From: Rhizomonospora bruguierae
GTDB taxonomy: Bacteria > Actinomycetota > Actinomycetes > Mycobacteriales > Micromonosporaceae
Direction: 5' to 3'
Length of the DNA stretch: 64,000 nt
NCBI RefSeq assembly: GCF_018397995.1
Contig: NZ_BBQH01000014.1
Span: 146,370-210,369 of the forward strand
Positions 48,644 through 57,390 of the stretch are shown here, one piece after another. Every line of letters begins with the position of its first letter. Within the stretch, counting starts at the first letter, position 1. Made by a program: the position numbers and the translations under genes. The notes under the pieces are model-generated. The model searched no databases, was not told the origin of the DNA, and worked only from the letters and a program-made list of their open reading frames with translations.

Positions 48644-49668
48644 GGCAGGTCCCCGTCCGTTATCTCCTGGGTGCCGTCGTCGTCCCACATGGCCTGGAAC
48701 TGCTCTCTGAAGCGCTCGTACCACAGTGGATCCGCCGAACGTGCGAGAAAGAATCCGGGGCGCCACGAGGACGGCTGCCGCCATGACCAGAACCAGACGT
48801 AGGCGTGTGCGGTCTCGTCGTCGGGGTTGAAGAAGTACCCGGTGAAGGGCGGCATGATGTCGTACGCCCGCAGCTGGAGGCTGTCCGCTGTGGCGTCCGC
48901 GGCCGACCGGATCGCATGGAAGGTCGCAATGCCGCTGCGATGCTGATGGCGCACCGATCCCGCGGATGCCTTGGGGGTGGAACTGCGCCGGTTCGCATCC
49001 AGGACCGCCTGGCCCTCCGGGTCCTGCATCAGCACCCGGACGCGGCCGCCCGACCTGAGGATGCGGCCGATCTCGGCCGAGTAGGCGACCGCCATCCGGT
49101 TGTGGCCGAAGCCGCACATGTCGACGGCGTGCGCCGCCTCCCAGGACGCGGCGAAACGGGGGCTGTTGCGGACGTAGTCCTCGGCGAAGAACGCCAGGGC
49201 GCTCACCGCACCGCCGTGGGACGCACCAACGCGCGTGCCGTCCGTGGCGGAGAAGGGTTCGAGCTCGGCGGCCGGGCGTGTGCGCATCAGCAACTGCAGG
49301 AGGGCGAGGTCCGCGCGATGGCGGACGTTGCGCGAGCTGCCGATCCACTCGTGGTCGATGGTGAAGTTCTCGGCGCGCTCCAGCCAGTTGAAGGTGCCGA
49401 AGGTGCGATCGATGTTGAAACACAACCGCAGCAGTTCCCGCTCGTGCGGGGGAGACTTGTCGATGAGCTGCCGGAGGTTGTCCAGGCCGCGTTTGAGCTC
49501 GCTTTCCGTGTCCCGCTCGATGTGCAGCATCCGCCGCTTGATGTAGTCGGATAGGTAGGAGAGGTCATCCGGGCCGGTGACGCCCCTCCCGCGGCGTAGG
49601 CGCTGAAGACTGTCGAAGTCATCTCCGAAGCCCTGCGCCTTGGCCAGCACCGCCACATTGACCCTCAT
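48640..49668 (-). CDS. Hypothetical protein, first gene of the PhyH-HAD trio
   Basis: A 342-residue protein I do not recognise. The N-terminal ~130 residues are helical and charged (YLSDYIKRRMLHIERDTESE, LKRGLDNLRQLIDKSPPHER). The middle has DMCGFGHNRMAVAYSAEIGR, then GRVRVLMQDPEGQAVLDAN, which has the strand-turn pattern of phospholipase D-like signalling domains (as in DUF5919). The C-terminal part reads LQLRAYDIMPPFTGYFFNPD, then YVWFWSWRQPSSWRPGFFLA. No helix-turn-helix or membrane segment is obvious. It overlaps the PhyH gene by four bases (ATGA) and so is likely made together with it. Confidence 0.6.
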   Translation of the reverse strand: MRVNVAVLAKAQGFGDDFDSLQRLRRGRGVTGPDDLSYLSDYIKRRMLHIERDTESELKRGLDNLRQLIDKSPPHERELLRLCFNIDRTFGTFNWLERAENFTIDHEWIGSSRNVRHRADLALLQLLMRTRPAAELEPFSATDGTRVGASHGGAVSALAFFAEDYVRNSPRFAASWEAAHAVDMCGFGHNRMAVAYSAEIGRILRSGGRVRVLMQDPEGQAVLDANRRSSTPKASAGSVRHQHRSGIATFHAIRSAADATADSLQLRAYDIMPPFTGYFFNPDDETAHAYVWFWSWRQPSSWRPGFFLARSADPLWYERFREQFQAMWDDDGTQEITDGDLP

Positions 49669-49797
49669 TCGGCCACGATACGGCAGTCCACTCGGGTCCA
49701 GTGGTGTCCAGCGGGCGCCACTGAACGGCCATGACGGGCTGTTGCCGGTTCCCGTATCGAGGGCAGGGTTTGGCTACCAACCATGGGAGGTCTAGTC

Positions 49798-49986
49798 ATG
49801 GCGCCGTCCCCCGGTCCGTTGATGACCGTCCGCACCGCCGTCATCCTGCTCCTGGCGTTCATCATCGGCCTGCTCGCCGGCGGCATGTCCTACCTCGTCG
49901 ATCCCTCGGTCCCGGCGGCGGTGCTCGTGGGTGGTGGCGCCGCCGGTAGCGCCCTCCTGCTGTTCCACTCCGTCATCGAACCGTGA
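49798..49986 (+). CDS. Small two-helix membrane protein
   Basis: A 62-residue protein beginning MAPSPGPLMTVRTAVILLLA, with two hydrophobic segments: RTAVILLLAFIIGLLAGGMS, and VPAAVLVGGGAAGSALLLFH. Similar small membrane proteins are common in actinomycetes and have no known role. The second ATG is chosen because GGGAGG lies eight bases before it; the first ATG, five codons earlier, overlaps that site. It stands alone, divergent from the hypothetical-PhyH-HAD operon. Confidence 0.65.
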   Translation: MAPSPGPLMTVRTAVILLLAFIIGLLAGGMSYLVDPSVPAAVLVGGGAAGSALLLFHSVIEP

Positions 49987-50756
49987 CCCGTGACCACGCA
50001 GCGGCGAGACAGTCGGCAATGGACTCCCCATCCGCGCCGAAGGGTCACTTTCGTTGCCATCAACGGGCGCTGCGGGCGACCCGCCGCTCGCGAGAGATGA
50101 TCCGGTACTCACCGGTCGCTCCACCGACTCGGCGGGGCGGTACCACACCCGGAATGCACGCGTCCTTGCCGCGCCGGGCCCGGCCGCGCTGCTGGCGCGT
50201 TGGTAGCGGTTGTGGCCTCTGCGCTGCGCGTGTGACCGCTGCGTCGCTCCAGCCGTTTCTGCCCGCGAACGGCAGATTCTGCGCGAGGCACGCATAGCGC
50301 TGTACGGCGGGCGGCTCATCCTGCGACGCGCAGCCACCGGCCGACGAGGCGGCGCTCGCCGCGGTCCGGCGGTGGTTATAACCGGCTCGGCCGGGCCGGT
50401 AGCGATTGCTCCCATTGCCGAGGTGAGATCGACGGTGGGCGGCGCCGGACTTTCGGCATCGGTGGGCCGCATTCGCGGCGAGTGAAGCCGGCAGCGCGCT
50501 TGGCTATTCGGGGTTGTCGATTGTTGCGGTCTTGGTGCTCCCGGCGACGGACGTCCAGGTCCTGCGGTTCGCTTTTGATCGTCTCGGTCCCGTGGCCGCC
50601 TACTTCGCGCGCTGACCGCAGGTGGTGTCGTCGAGCGTGAGTGGATTTGGGGATTTTCTTCCTGAAAGACCGGTATGCCTGATATAGTCAGGCGAGGAGA
50701 CTGAAGCACGGGCCTGCTGGTTACTGATCGCGGCGTATCGATCAAACCGGGTGGAA
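49987..50756. other. 770-base stretch without a convincing gene
   Basis: Short open frames on both strands show no recognisable domains and have poor ribosome binding sites. GC falls locally around 50510-50550 and 50630-50700, where the bases are less biased than in coding DNA. A short rightward frame ending at 50614 (VQVLRFAFDRLGPVAAYFAR) may be the tail of a lost gene, but it is too short to place. The only clear structure is the small inverted repeat listed separately. Confidence 0.5.
50677..50693. terminator. Small inverted repeat downstream of the PRPP synthetase gene
   Basis: GCCTGA, a TATAG loop and TCAGGC form a 6-bp hairpin about 65 bases beyond the leftward prs stop. It is either a weak terminator or a protein-binding palindrome. 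Confidence 0.35.
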
Positions 50757-51710
50757 TCAGGGCTGCTGTTCGAACAGTACGGAGATGCTCTCGCGCGCCC
50801 CGATGCGTCGAATCGCCTCGGCGAGCAGACCCGAGACCGACACCACCTCCACCTTTTCGGACAGTTTCGTCGGCTGTGTCTCCACGCTGTCCGTGGTGAA
50901 GAGGCGTTCGATCGGGCTGTTGTCGATCCTTTCATTGCCGGCCTCGGTGAGCAGTGCGTGACTGACGGCGGCATAGACACTGGTGGCGCCGCGATCGATG
51001 AGTACCCGGGCCGCCTCCACGAGCGTCCCGGCACTGATCGTGAAATCGTCGACGATGAGCGCCGTCCGCCCTTCGACCGACCCGATGAGTTCCACGATCT
51101 CCGCTGACTCGTTGTGGTCTACGCGCCGCTTGTCGGCGATGGCCGTGGGCACTCGTAGCATGTTGGCCCATTGCCGGGCCTTCTTGGCGTACCCGGCATC
51201 GGGGGCCACGACCACCAGGTCGCTCAACCGCCTGTCGGCGATGGCGGTGCAGAGCACCGGCAACGCGTAGAGATCGTCGACCGGTTTGGTGAAGAAGCCC
51301 TGGACCTGGGGTGTGTGCAGGTCGAGGGTGACGACCCGGTCCGCGCCGGCCGCCTCGATCGCGTCGGCGCACACCCGGCCGCGGATCGAGACGCGCGGCT
51401 CGTCCTTCTTGTCGCCCTTGGCGTAGCTGAAGTATGGGATCACCGCCGTGACGGATGCCGCGCTCGCGCGTTTGAGGGCGTCGATCCAGAACAGCAGCTC
51501 CATGAAATTGTCGTTGGCTGGAAACGCGGTCCCCTGAACGACGAAGACGTCTCGACCGCGCACGTTCTCCATGATCCGCACGAACAGATTCCCTTCGGAG
51601 AACCGCAGCACCTCCGAGGCGCCCAGTTCGATTCCGAGACTCTGGGCGATCGCTTGGCCGAGATTCCGGCTTGCCGAACCGGCGAACAGTACGACGTCGG
51701 ATTCCGTCAT
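50757..51710 (-). CDS. Ribose-phosphate pyrophosphokinase paralogue
   Basis: A 317-residue PRPP synthetase. It joins ribose 5-phosphate and ATP to make PRPP for nucleotides, His and Trp. Family parts are VVLFAGSASRNLGQAIAQSL, LDLHTPQVQGFFTKPVDDLY, VVAPDAGYAKKARQWANML and the PRPP loop ALIVDDFTISAGTLVEAA. In housekeeping enzymes the loop reads VDDMIDTAGT and the ATP loop YARQDRK; here the latter is YAKGDKKDEPR. These changes suggest a divergent, secondary enzyme. The ATG given aligns with family N-termini; an in-frame ATG 12 codons earlier lacks support. It is not in an obvious nucleotide operon. Confidence 0.85.
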   Translation of the reverse strand: MTESDVVLFAGSASRNLGQAIAQSLGIELGASEVLRFSEGNLFVRIMENVRGRDVFVVQGTAFPANDNFMELLFWIDALKRASAASVTAVIPYFSYAKGDKKDEPRVSIRGRVCADAIEAAGADRVVTLDLHTPQVQGFFTKPVDDLYALPVLCTAIADRRLSDLVVVAPDAGYAKKARQWANMLRVPTAIADKRRVDHNESAEIVELIGSVEGRTALIVDDFTISAGTLVEAARVLIDRGATSVYAAVSHALLTEAGNERIDNSPIERLFTTDSVETQPTKLSEKVEVVSVSGLLAEAIRRIGARESISVLFEQQP

Positions 51711-51801
51711 GTGCTGCCAATCTTCTAAATGCGCGAAGCGCGACATCTACTTTTCTGGCCAACGACAGCATAGTCGACCGGTCCATTCCCGGTGGCCGGG
51801 C

Positions 51802-52230
51802 TCAGTCGGTGATGCCGGTGTAGCCGAGCACCTTCTCCACCGTCAGGCGCACCAGCAGCTCGCCGGGCACGGCGTTGCGGGCGCCGAACTCCCGGCTCCT
51901 GTCGGCGCCCATGTAGCGCTCGCCGATCCGGGTCGCCCACAGCCTCGTCTCGGCCGGGTCCTCGGTGATCGTGGCCCGGCCGCGCGGGGTGACGAACGCG
52001 TACGGCGGGTTCTCGTCGTCCACGCACAGCACGGCCCGGCGGTCGCGGGCCAGGTTGCCGGCCTTCACCGAGGTCTTGCCGGTGTTGAACAGCACATCGT
52101 CGCCGTCGAGCACGAACCACACCGGGACCACGTGTGGTGAGCCGTCGGCCCGCGTCGTCGCGAGCTTGCCGGTGCGGGTTCCGTATGACACGAACCGCTG
52201 CCACTGCCCGTCGGTCATCGACTTCGCCAT
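51802..52230 (-). CDS. PPOX-class (probably F420-binding) oxidoreductase
   Basis: A 142-residue split beta-barrel protein of the pyridoxamine-phosphate-oxidase superfamily. Seen: FVSYGTRTGKLATTRADGSP, HVVPVWFVLDGDDVLFNTGK, TSVKAGNLARDRRAVLCVDD, PPYAFVTPRGRATITEDPAE. The K-T-S-x-K-x-x-N-L motif contacts the cofactor phosphate in F420- and FMN-binding members, and actinobacterial proteins of this size are usually F420-dependent reductases. It stands alone between the PRPP synthetase and methyltransferase genes. The substrate is unknown. Confidence 0.87.
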   Translation of the reverse strand: MAKSMTDGQWQRFVSYGTRTGKLATTRADGSPHVVPVWFVLDGDDVLFNTGKTSVKAGNLARDRRAVLCVDDENPPYAFVTPRGRATITEDPAETRLWATRIGERYMGADRSREFGARNAVPGELLVRLTVEKVLGYTGITD

Positions 52231-52301
52231 TGATCAAGTATGGCGCCGCTCGGCGTGGCGAGCACGGTCAACCTGGCACATCCCACCGGACAGGATCCCG
52301 C

Positions 52302-52335
52302 GCCAGACGCTGCCACGCCGGCGGCAGCGTCTGGC
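52302..52335 (-). terminator. Hairpin terminator after the methyltransferase gene
   Basis: GCCAGACGCTGCC / GGCAGCGTCTGGC form a perfect 13-bp stem with an 8-base loop, about 50 bases past the leftward stop at 52384. Confidence 0.75.
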
Positions 52336-52383
52336 TACGTGACCCGTGCGGGCGAGCCGGGATGCCAGGCCCGGCCGAAGGTG

Positions 52384-53262
52384 CTACTCAGCGGGGCCCT
52401 TGGCGGCGGCCCACCAGCCGACGGTGAAAACGCCAGCGCCCCGGGCGGCATCCAGTGCGCGCTTGCCCTGGACGAACAGGTCACCGGCCGGGCCGGGGCT
52501 GGTGTACGTCAGCCACTTCTCCCGGTCTTCCGGCGGCGTGGAACCCCAGCACGGTTCACCGGCGAACTCGTCGACCGCGTGGGTCACCGTGAATCCGGCC
52601 TCGCGCATCATCGCCGCGTAGCCGTCCAGGGTGCCCAGGTCGGCGAGGCGGATGTGCTCGCACACCGCGCCGATGAACGCCTCGATCTGCTCCGGGCTCT
52701 GGTGCTCGCCGAACGGCCGTTGCAGCCAGTCCAACCCGACCAGGCGGCCACCGGGGCGCAGAACCCGGTGGGCGGCGCGGAAGAACGCCTCCTTGTCGGA
52801 CAGGTGGCACACCGATTCGAAGAAGGTCACCGCGTCGAAGGAATGGTCGGGCCACGCGGTGAGGGTGCGGTAGTCGGTGTCACCGACGGTCAGGAAGCTG
52901 ACCCGATCGGCCAGGTCCCGCTGCTCGGCCAGTGCCCGCGCGCGCTGGCTGAGCGTCTCCGTGTTCGACAGTCCGACGAAGACCGCCCCCGTCATGATCG
53001 CCATGGCGCAGGTGGCGCCGCCCGGGCCGCTGCCGAAGTCGAGGACCCGGTCACCGGGCTTGATACCGGCCAGGTTCGTCAGTCGCTGTTCCAGGATCAT
53101 CGCGGCTTCCAGCGGCGATTTGCCGGCCTTCTCGGCTGCGTTGTCGCCGTGGTGCCACACGTCGCCCATCAGGGCGCTGTACGCCTGGCCCGCGGCTTCG
53201 CCGCCGGGTCCGTCGTGGTAGAAGTTCCGGACCCGTGCCTCGTGACTCATCGTGTCGGTCAT
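52384..53262 (-). CDS. SAM-dependent methyltransferase, GPP/terpenoid C-methyltransferase-like group
   Basis: A 292-residue class I methyltransferase. Motif I is RVLDFGSGPGGATCAMAIMT; VGDTDYRTLTAWPDHSFDAV and ESVCHLSDKEAFFRAAHRVL follow, then LRPGGRLVGLDWLQRPFGEH. A helical N-terminal lid (NFYHDGPGGEAAGQAYSALM) and the motif E-S-V-C-H-L resemble the group containing geranyl-diphosphate C-methyltransferase, tocopherol methyltransferases and some N-methyltransferases. GGAGAGG precedes the ATG. No terpene cyclase lies beside it, so the acceptor is open. Confidence 0.83.
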   Translation of the reverse strand: MTDTMSHEARVRNFYHDGPGGEAAGQAYSALMGDVWHHGDNAAEKAGKSPLEAAMILEQRLTNLAGIKPGDRVLDFGSGPGGATCAMAIMTGAVFVGLSNTETLSQRARALAEQRDLADRVSFLTVGDTDYRTLTAWPDHSFDAVTFFESVCHLSDKEAFFRAAHRVLRPGGRLVGLDWLQRPFGEHQSPEQIEAFIGAVCEHIRLADLGTLDGYAAMMREAGFTVTHAVDEFAGEPCWGSTPPEDREKWLTYTSPGPAGDLFVQGKRALDAARGAGVFTVGWWAAAKGPAE

Positions 53263-53453
53263 GCTGCCTCTCCAGTGCCGGTCCGTGTCCGCGGGTTACG
53301 GATGATCCTAGGGTCAGTGATCCGCTACTGAGGACTGCCGGCCTGCGCGGTTCCGGCGGCCCGGCTGAGGTGGCGCGAGGTCGGGGGCCGGCAACCCGAA
53401 CATCGGGGTGAGTGCGAACGGTTCGCTGCCGCGCTGGCCCGCCACAGTGTGGA

Positions 53454-53484
53454 ACGAGGATTGGGAAAGAACCCCAATCCTCGT
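53454..53484 (-). terminator. Hairpin terminator after the GH9 gene
   Basis: ACGAGGATTGGG / CCCAATCCTCGT form a perfect 12-bp stem with a 7-base A-rich loop, 24 bases beyond the leftward stop of the cellulase gene. The outer flanks (GTGTG / CACAC) nearly extend the stem. Confidence 0.8.
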
Positions 53485-53507
53485 CACACGAGCGGACAGT
53501 GCCTGCC

Positions 53508-55844
53508 TCAGGGAAGCTGAGCGGCTAGCGTGGCAACCATAACCAGATCGGCATTCCAGTAAATGGCGTTCTCGTTCGTCGTCCAGTTTGAATCGTTGGC
53601 CAGGTAGCACTTGGCCGGGGCGGTGCAGGACAACAGGGCGTTATTGTAGATGTTCGGGCCGCCGGGCAGGTAGCCCTTGGGAATACCGGGGTGACCGGCG
53701 TTGCTCCAGGCCGTCGAGAAGATCGTTGTGATGCTGTCGGCGCCGTGCCCGGAGACGTAACTGAGGCGCAGCGGATTGATCCCCAGGATGTAGTTCATGG
53801 CGGATCCCACGGCCCGGATGACCCGGATGTCGCTGATCAGATTGTGCTGACCCAGCACGACGCTCCCGATCGCCAGCACGCGCATCGTGCTGAGCGCCAC
53901 ACCGTTGCTCCCCCAGTAGTAGTCGTTGTCCTGGAGGGTGTTGCGCCACGGGCCCTGCTCCGCGCGCGCCAGCACGGGCTCGCGCCATGCCTTGAACTTG
54001 GTCGCGAACCAGGCCCAGGCTGTGGCATCGGGGCGGGCCGCCTTCAGGTAGTCCAGAAAGGCGCTCTGTGCCATGTTGCCAACGCCCTCGGGATTGTCCC
54101 TGGACCCGTCCCAGACGCTCGCGAAGTTCCGGTAGTTGTCGAGGAAGTACTGGTTGTACTGCTTGTCGCCGGTAGCCCGGTAGAGCGCCGCGGCGGCCCA
54201 CAGGCGAGCCGCGCGGTCGTCGTCGATGCCATAGGGGCCGGGAACCGAGGCGACACCATCCGGGTTGGCGACCAGGTAATCCCAACCGCGACGAGCCGCC
54301 GCCAACAGGGTGTTGGCGTAGGTCGGATTGAACTTCTTGAAGGAGATCGAAGTCTCTGCCAGGGCCGCGGCGGCGCTGGCTGTGTCATCGGTCGGCCGGA
54401 CATTGGTCCGCGAACCGTTGACATCCTCGATAATGCGTTGCGTGGTGTCCATGTCGGGTGCGGCGTTACCGGTAGGTTGCACCATGTGGTAGAAGCCGCC
54501 GCTGGTCCGATCCTGCATCTTCAGGATGAAGTCGAGCTCCCACTTCATTTCATCCAGGATGTCCGGAACACCGTTCCCGCTCTCCGGTATGTTCAGGTGC
54601 CGGTCTTTGAACTCTCCGGGGAAGAGTTGATAGGTCCACGCCAGCCGGGAAACCGCGACCGCGCCGGCGTTGACGTATTTGCCGTAGTCGCCAGCGTCGT
54701 ACCAGCCCTGCGAGACATCCCTGGCCGGTGCGCCGGAGGCAAAGGGTGCGTTCGCATCCTGCGGGTGTCCTACTCCGCGGGTGTATGCTCCCGCGTGCGC
54801 GGCGTCGAGGCCAATTCCCTGGCGCTGGTAGTAGAAGTAGCGCGTGGCATCGACAACCAGCGGCCGGTAGAGGTTGCTCCCGATCTGGAACGGTAGCGAA
54901 TCCGCTACGCCCGGGGCCGTCACCGACAGGTAGTAGGTGCCGGGCAGGATCAGCGGGGAAAAGTTCGCCTCGAAGATTCTCTCACCCGACTGCGGGTCGT
55001 GGTCCTTGACCAGTTTCAGTTTACCGGTGTACACGACGGCATTGGTGGAGGCGCGTTTCACCTTGAACGGTGTTCCGTCGACGGCGTTGAGTTCGTCGGC
55101 GTAGCCACTGACCAAGGCGTACTTGTTTGCGAGGATGCTGTAGCCAAGCTGGTTGACTTTGATGAAGGGTGCGCTGTGCTCCGGGTCCGGCGACGTGAAC
55201 TTGATGTCGTTCAGCCAGAACTCCTGCGCATTGTTGTTGGCGCTCCCGAAGTACAGCAGGTACGCCTGGTTCAGGTCGAAAATACTTCCCTGCGGAATGA
55301 GGTCCGTGAGGGGTATCCGCACGTGTTGCCAATCGGTTGTGACCGTGACGTAGTCGCCACTCTGGAGCGAGGGCGTGTTGTACTGGACGGGATCGCGCCG
55401 GTAGTCGCGATCTCCGAGGCCGACCGTGAACGCTTCGCCGCCGACGGCGCCCTTGACGTTGAACTCAAATGCGCCATTGGCGTAATACGGAGCCAGCGTG
55501 TAGGTTTCCCAGTTGTTGTTGGCCTGGGTCACCGACCACCAGCCATAGCCGCTCGAGCCATCCGAGGTGACGTTGACGTGCATCGACGGCAGGCCGTTGT
55601 AGGTTTCCGTGGAATCGACGGGAAGCGCCGGGTTGCCGTTATGCTGCACGGTTTCCAGACTGAGTGGGGAGCCCGCGCCGGCCCACTGGTCATATCTCGT
55701 ACTGCTGAAGACGGGAAGATCTTTTAAGAGATGGCCGCCGGAAGCGCCCGCCAGCGCGCTGGGCCCGTTCATGACAGCTGTCGCGGAAAGGACCATGAGC
55801 GCCGCCGTGAGCGAGCATATGGTCCTCTTGTGCGATTTGAGCAC
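53508..55844 (-). CDS. Secreted GH9 endoglucanase with N-terminal carbohydrate-binding module
   Basis: A 778-residue secreted glycoside hydrolase. The signal peptide ends near PSALAGAS. A CBM-like beta-sandwich (~50-220, with YGWWSVTQANNNWETYTLAP) is followed by an Ig-like CelD_N domain (~228-320, PFIKVNQLGYSILANKYALV). The (alpha/alpha)6 GH9 domain has SQGWYDAGDYGKYVNAGAVA (catalytic base Asp pair), SGHGADSITTIF and the catalytic acid Glu in NWTTNENAIYWNADLVMVA. It cuts beta-1,4-glucan. The GTG is chosen for GGAGG at five bases; another GTG four codons earlier overlaps that site. GC content is lower than in neighbouring genes, which may reflect transfer. A hairpin ends the gene. Confidence 0.92.
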   Translation of the reverse strand: MLKSHKRTICSLTAALMVLSATAVMNGPSALAGASGGHLLKDLPVFSSTRYDQWAGAGSPLSLETVQHNGNPALPVDSTETYNGLPSMHVNVTSDGSSGYGWWSVTQANNNWETYTLAPYYANGAFEFNVKGAVGGEAFTVGLGDRDYRRDPVQYNTPSLQSGDYVTVTTDWQHVRIPLTDLIPQGSIFDLNQAYLLYFGSANNNAQEFWLNDIKFTSPDPEHSAPFIKVNQLGYSILANKYALVSGYADELNAVDGTPFKVKRASTNAVVYTGKLKLVKDHDPQSGERIFEANFSPLILPGTYYLSVTAPGVADSLPFQIGSNLYRPLVVDATRYFYYQRQGIGLDAAHAGAYTRGVGHPQDANAPFASGAPARDVSQGWYDAGDYGKYVNAGAVAVSRLAWTYQLFPGEFKDRHLNIPESGNGVPDILDEMKWELDFILKMQDRTSGGFYHMVQPTGNAAPDMDTTQRIIEDVNGSRTNVRPTDDTASAAAALAETSISFKKFNPTYANTLLAAARRGWDYLVANPDGVASVPGPYGIDDDRAARLWAAAALYRATGDKQYNQYFLDNYRNFASVWDGSRDNPEGVGNMAQSAFLDYLKAARPDATAWAWFATKFKAWREPVLARAEQGPWRNTLQDNDYYWGSNGVALSTMRVLAIGSVVLGQHNLISDIRVIRAVGSAMNYILGINPLRLSYVSGHGADSITTIFSTAWSNAGHPGIPKGYLPGGPNIYNNALLSCTAPAKCYLANDSNWTTNENAIYWNADLVMVATLAAQLP

Positions 55845-56298
55845 CCTTGCCTCCACTTTCGGATGAACAACAATCGCAACGTCTCACTGCTAAATCTGGG
55901 GACAGGTTCCTTTACCATCCCCGATAGTAGGAGGTCACATTGCCCACTGTCAATCAATAGAATCGCGGGCGCGGTTATGCTGCGTCGACCCCGGCGGCTC
56001 AGCCGTGCGTCGTTGGCGCCGTGCCGGCGGCAGCCGCGGCCCGACGCCGGCCCGACGCCGGCTCGGCGGAGGCTTCGGACGGCGCGGGCGGGCTTGTTGG
56101 TGACTGGTCGACGGGCCGTCGCCCGATCGGGTCATCGCCGCCGCCGTCCAGCGCGGCATCCACCGGTTCTGTGGCAGCGTCAGCCGAGGGTGCCGCGGAG
56201 GTGCCTGCCGGGCCCCGCGCGCCGTCAGGAGCCCGTCGTTCACCGCCTGACCCCGGAAGGCCCCGGCCCGGTCTCCCCGACGCCTCGAAGGAGTCACC
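55845..56298. other. Intergenic region between divergent GH9 and DUF4331 genes
   Basis: About 450 bases. The part next to the cellulase gene (55860-55970) is AT-richer and likely holds its promoter. The rest is very GC-rich and encodes nothing recognisable on either strand. GAAGGAGTCACC at its right end is the ribosome binding site of the next gene. Confidence 0.5.
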
Positions 56299-57285
56299 TT
56301 GTCAAACCACTTCAGCGCCGACAACCTCAAGTTCCCCGGTGATGACCGCCGCCTCGAACTCACCGACCTGTACGTCTTCCCCGCACCGGAGAACCCCGGC
56401 AAGACGGTGTTGATCATCAATTCGAACCCGACCGTTGCCCCGCCCCCGATACCGGCCCCGACCACCGGCCCGGAGTTCTACCCCGGCGCGGTCCACCGGA
56501 TCAACATCGATACCGACCGCGACGCGCACGCCGACATCGCCTTCACCTTCGCCTTCTCCGAATACGCGAACGGCAGCCAGACCGGGACCGCCTGGTACGC
56601 CACCGGCGCCGAGGCGCGCCAGCCGGGGCCGGTCGGCCGGGTGCTCGCCGAATCCATCCCGGTCAGCTTCGACGGCACCGCCCAGCCGCTCACGGTCGAC
56701 GAGTCGGGGCAGATCCGGCTGTTCGCCGGGCTGCGCAGCGACCCGTTCTTCGCCGATGTCGAGGGCGCCCTGCACGGAATGAAGTGGACCGGACACGACG
56801 ACTTCGCCGGCAACAACGTCGACTGCATCGCGCTGGAGGTGCCCACCGACCTGCTCGGCCCGGGCCCCCTGGTGGGGGTGTGGGCCTCGATCAGCCGGCC
56901 CGGCAACGGCGCGTTGGAGCAGATGGACCGCGGCGGGAACCCGACCATCAACCCGTTCATCAACCCGGACGGCGAGAAGAACCGCTACAACTCGCGGCAG
57001 CCCGCCGACGACGTGGCCAACTACCTTGGCCCGTGGTCCCAGCTGCTGGAGCAGGCGGGCTACTCGCCGGAGGAGGCCAAGGCGACCGCCATGCAGGTCC
57101 TGCCGGACGTCCTGCGCTATGACCGCACCAAGCCGATCTCCTACCCCAACGGACGCAAGCTCATCGACGACGTCTTCAGCTATCGCTTCGGGTGGCTGAC
57201 CCATGGCAAGGTGCCCCCGACCGGCCTCAAGCCGCACAGCGACCTGACGGGGCAGTTTCCGTACCTCGGCCCGCCCAACCCGTAG
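56299..57285 (+). CDS. DUF4331-family protein
   Basis: A 328-residue protein of the DUF4331 type: DRRLELTDLYVFPAPENPGK, TVLIINSNPTVAPPP, FYPGAVHRINIDTDRDAHAD, GLRSDPFFADVEGAL, GNNVDCIALEVPTDLLG and GNPTINPFINPDGEKNRYNS are all characteristic. The function of the family is not known. Some members are near peroxidase or halogenation genes. No signal peptide is seen, so this one appears cytosolic. It starts with TTG after GAAGGAG; no ATG or GTG fits the conserved N-terminus better. It is followed by an FGGY-kinase relic. Confidence 0.82.
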   Translation: MSNHFSADNLKFPGDDRRLELTDLYVFPAPENPGKTVLIINSNPTVAPPPIPAPTTGPEFYPGAVHRINIDTDRDAHADIAFTFAFSEYANGSQTGTAWYATGAEARQPGPVGRVLAESIPVSFDGTAQPLTVDESGQIRLFAGLRSDPFFADVEGALHGMKWTGHDDFAGNNVDCIALEVPTDLLGPGPLVGVWASISRPGNGALEQMDRGGNPTINPFINPDGEKNRYNSRQPADDVANYLGPWSQLLEQAGYSPEEAKATAMQVLPDVLRYDRTKPISYPNGRKLIDDVFSYRFGWLTHGKVPPTGLKPHSDLTGQFPYLGPPNP

Positions 57286-57390
57286 CGGAGCCCGCGAGCA
57301 CTGCCACGCCCTGTTCTCCGAGGCCGGCGGCAATGTGCGCGGCGGCTACGTCTTCCGGGCCACCATCTGGAGCCAGGGCGAGGTGACATC

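Noticed and set aside
50109..50485. Possible small genes on both strands in the 770-base gap
   Set aside because: No ribosome binding site, no similarity, Arg-rich composition typical of chance frames.
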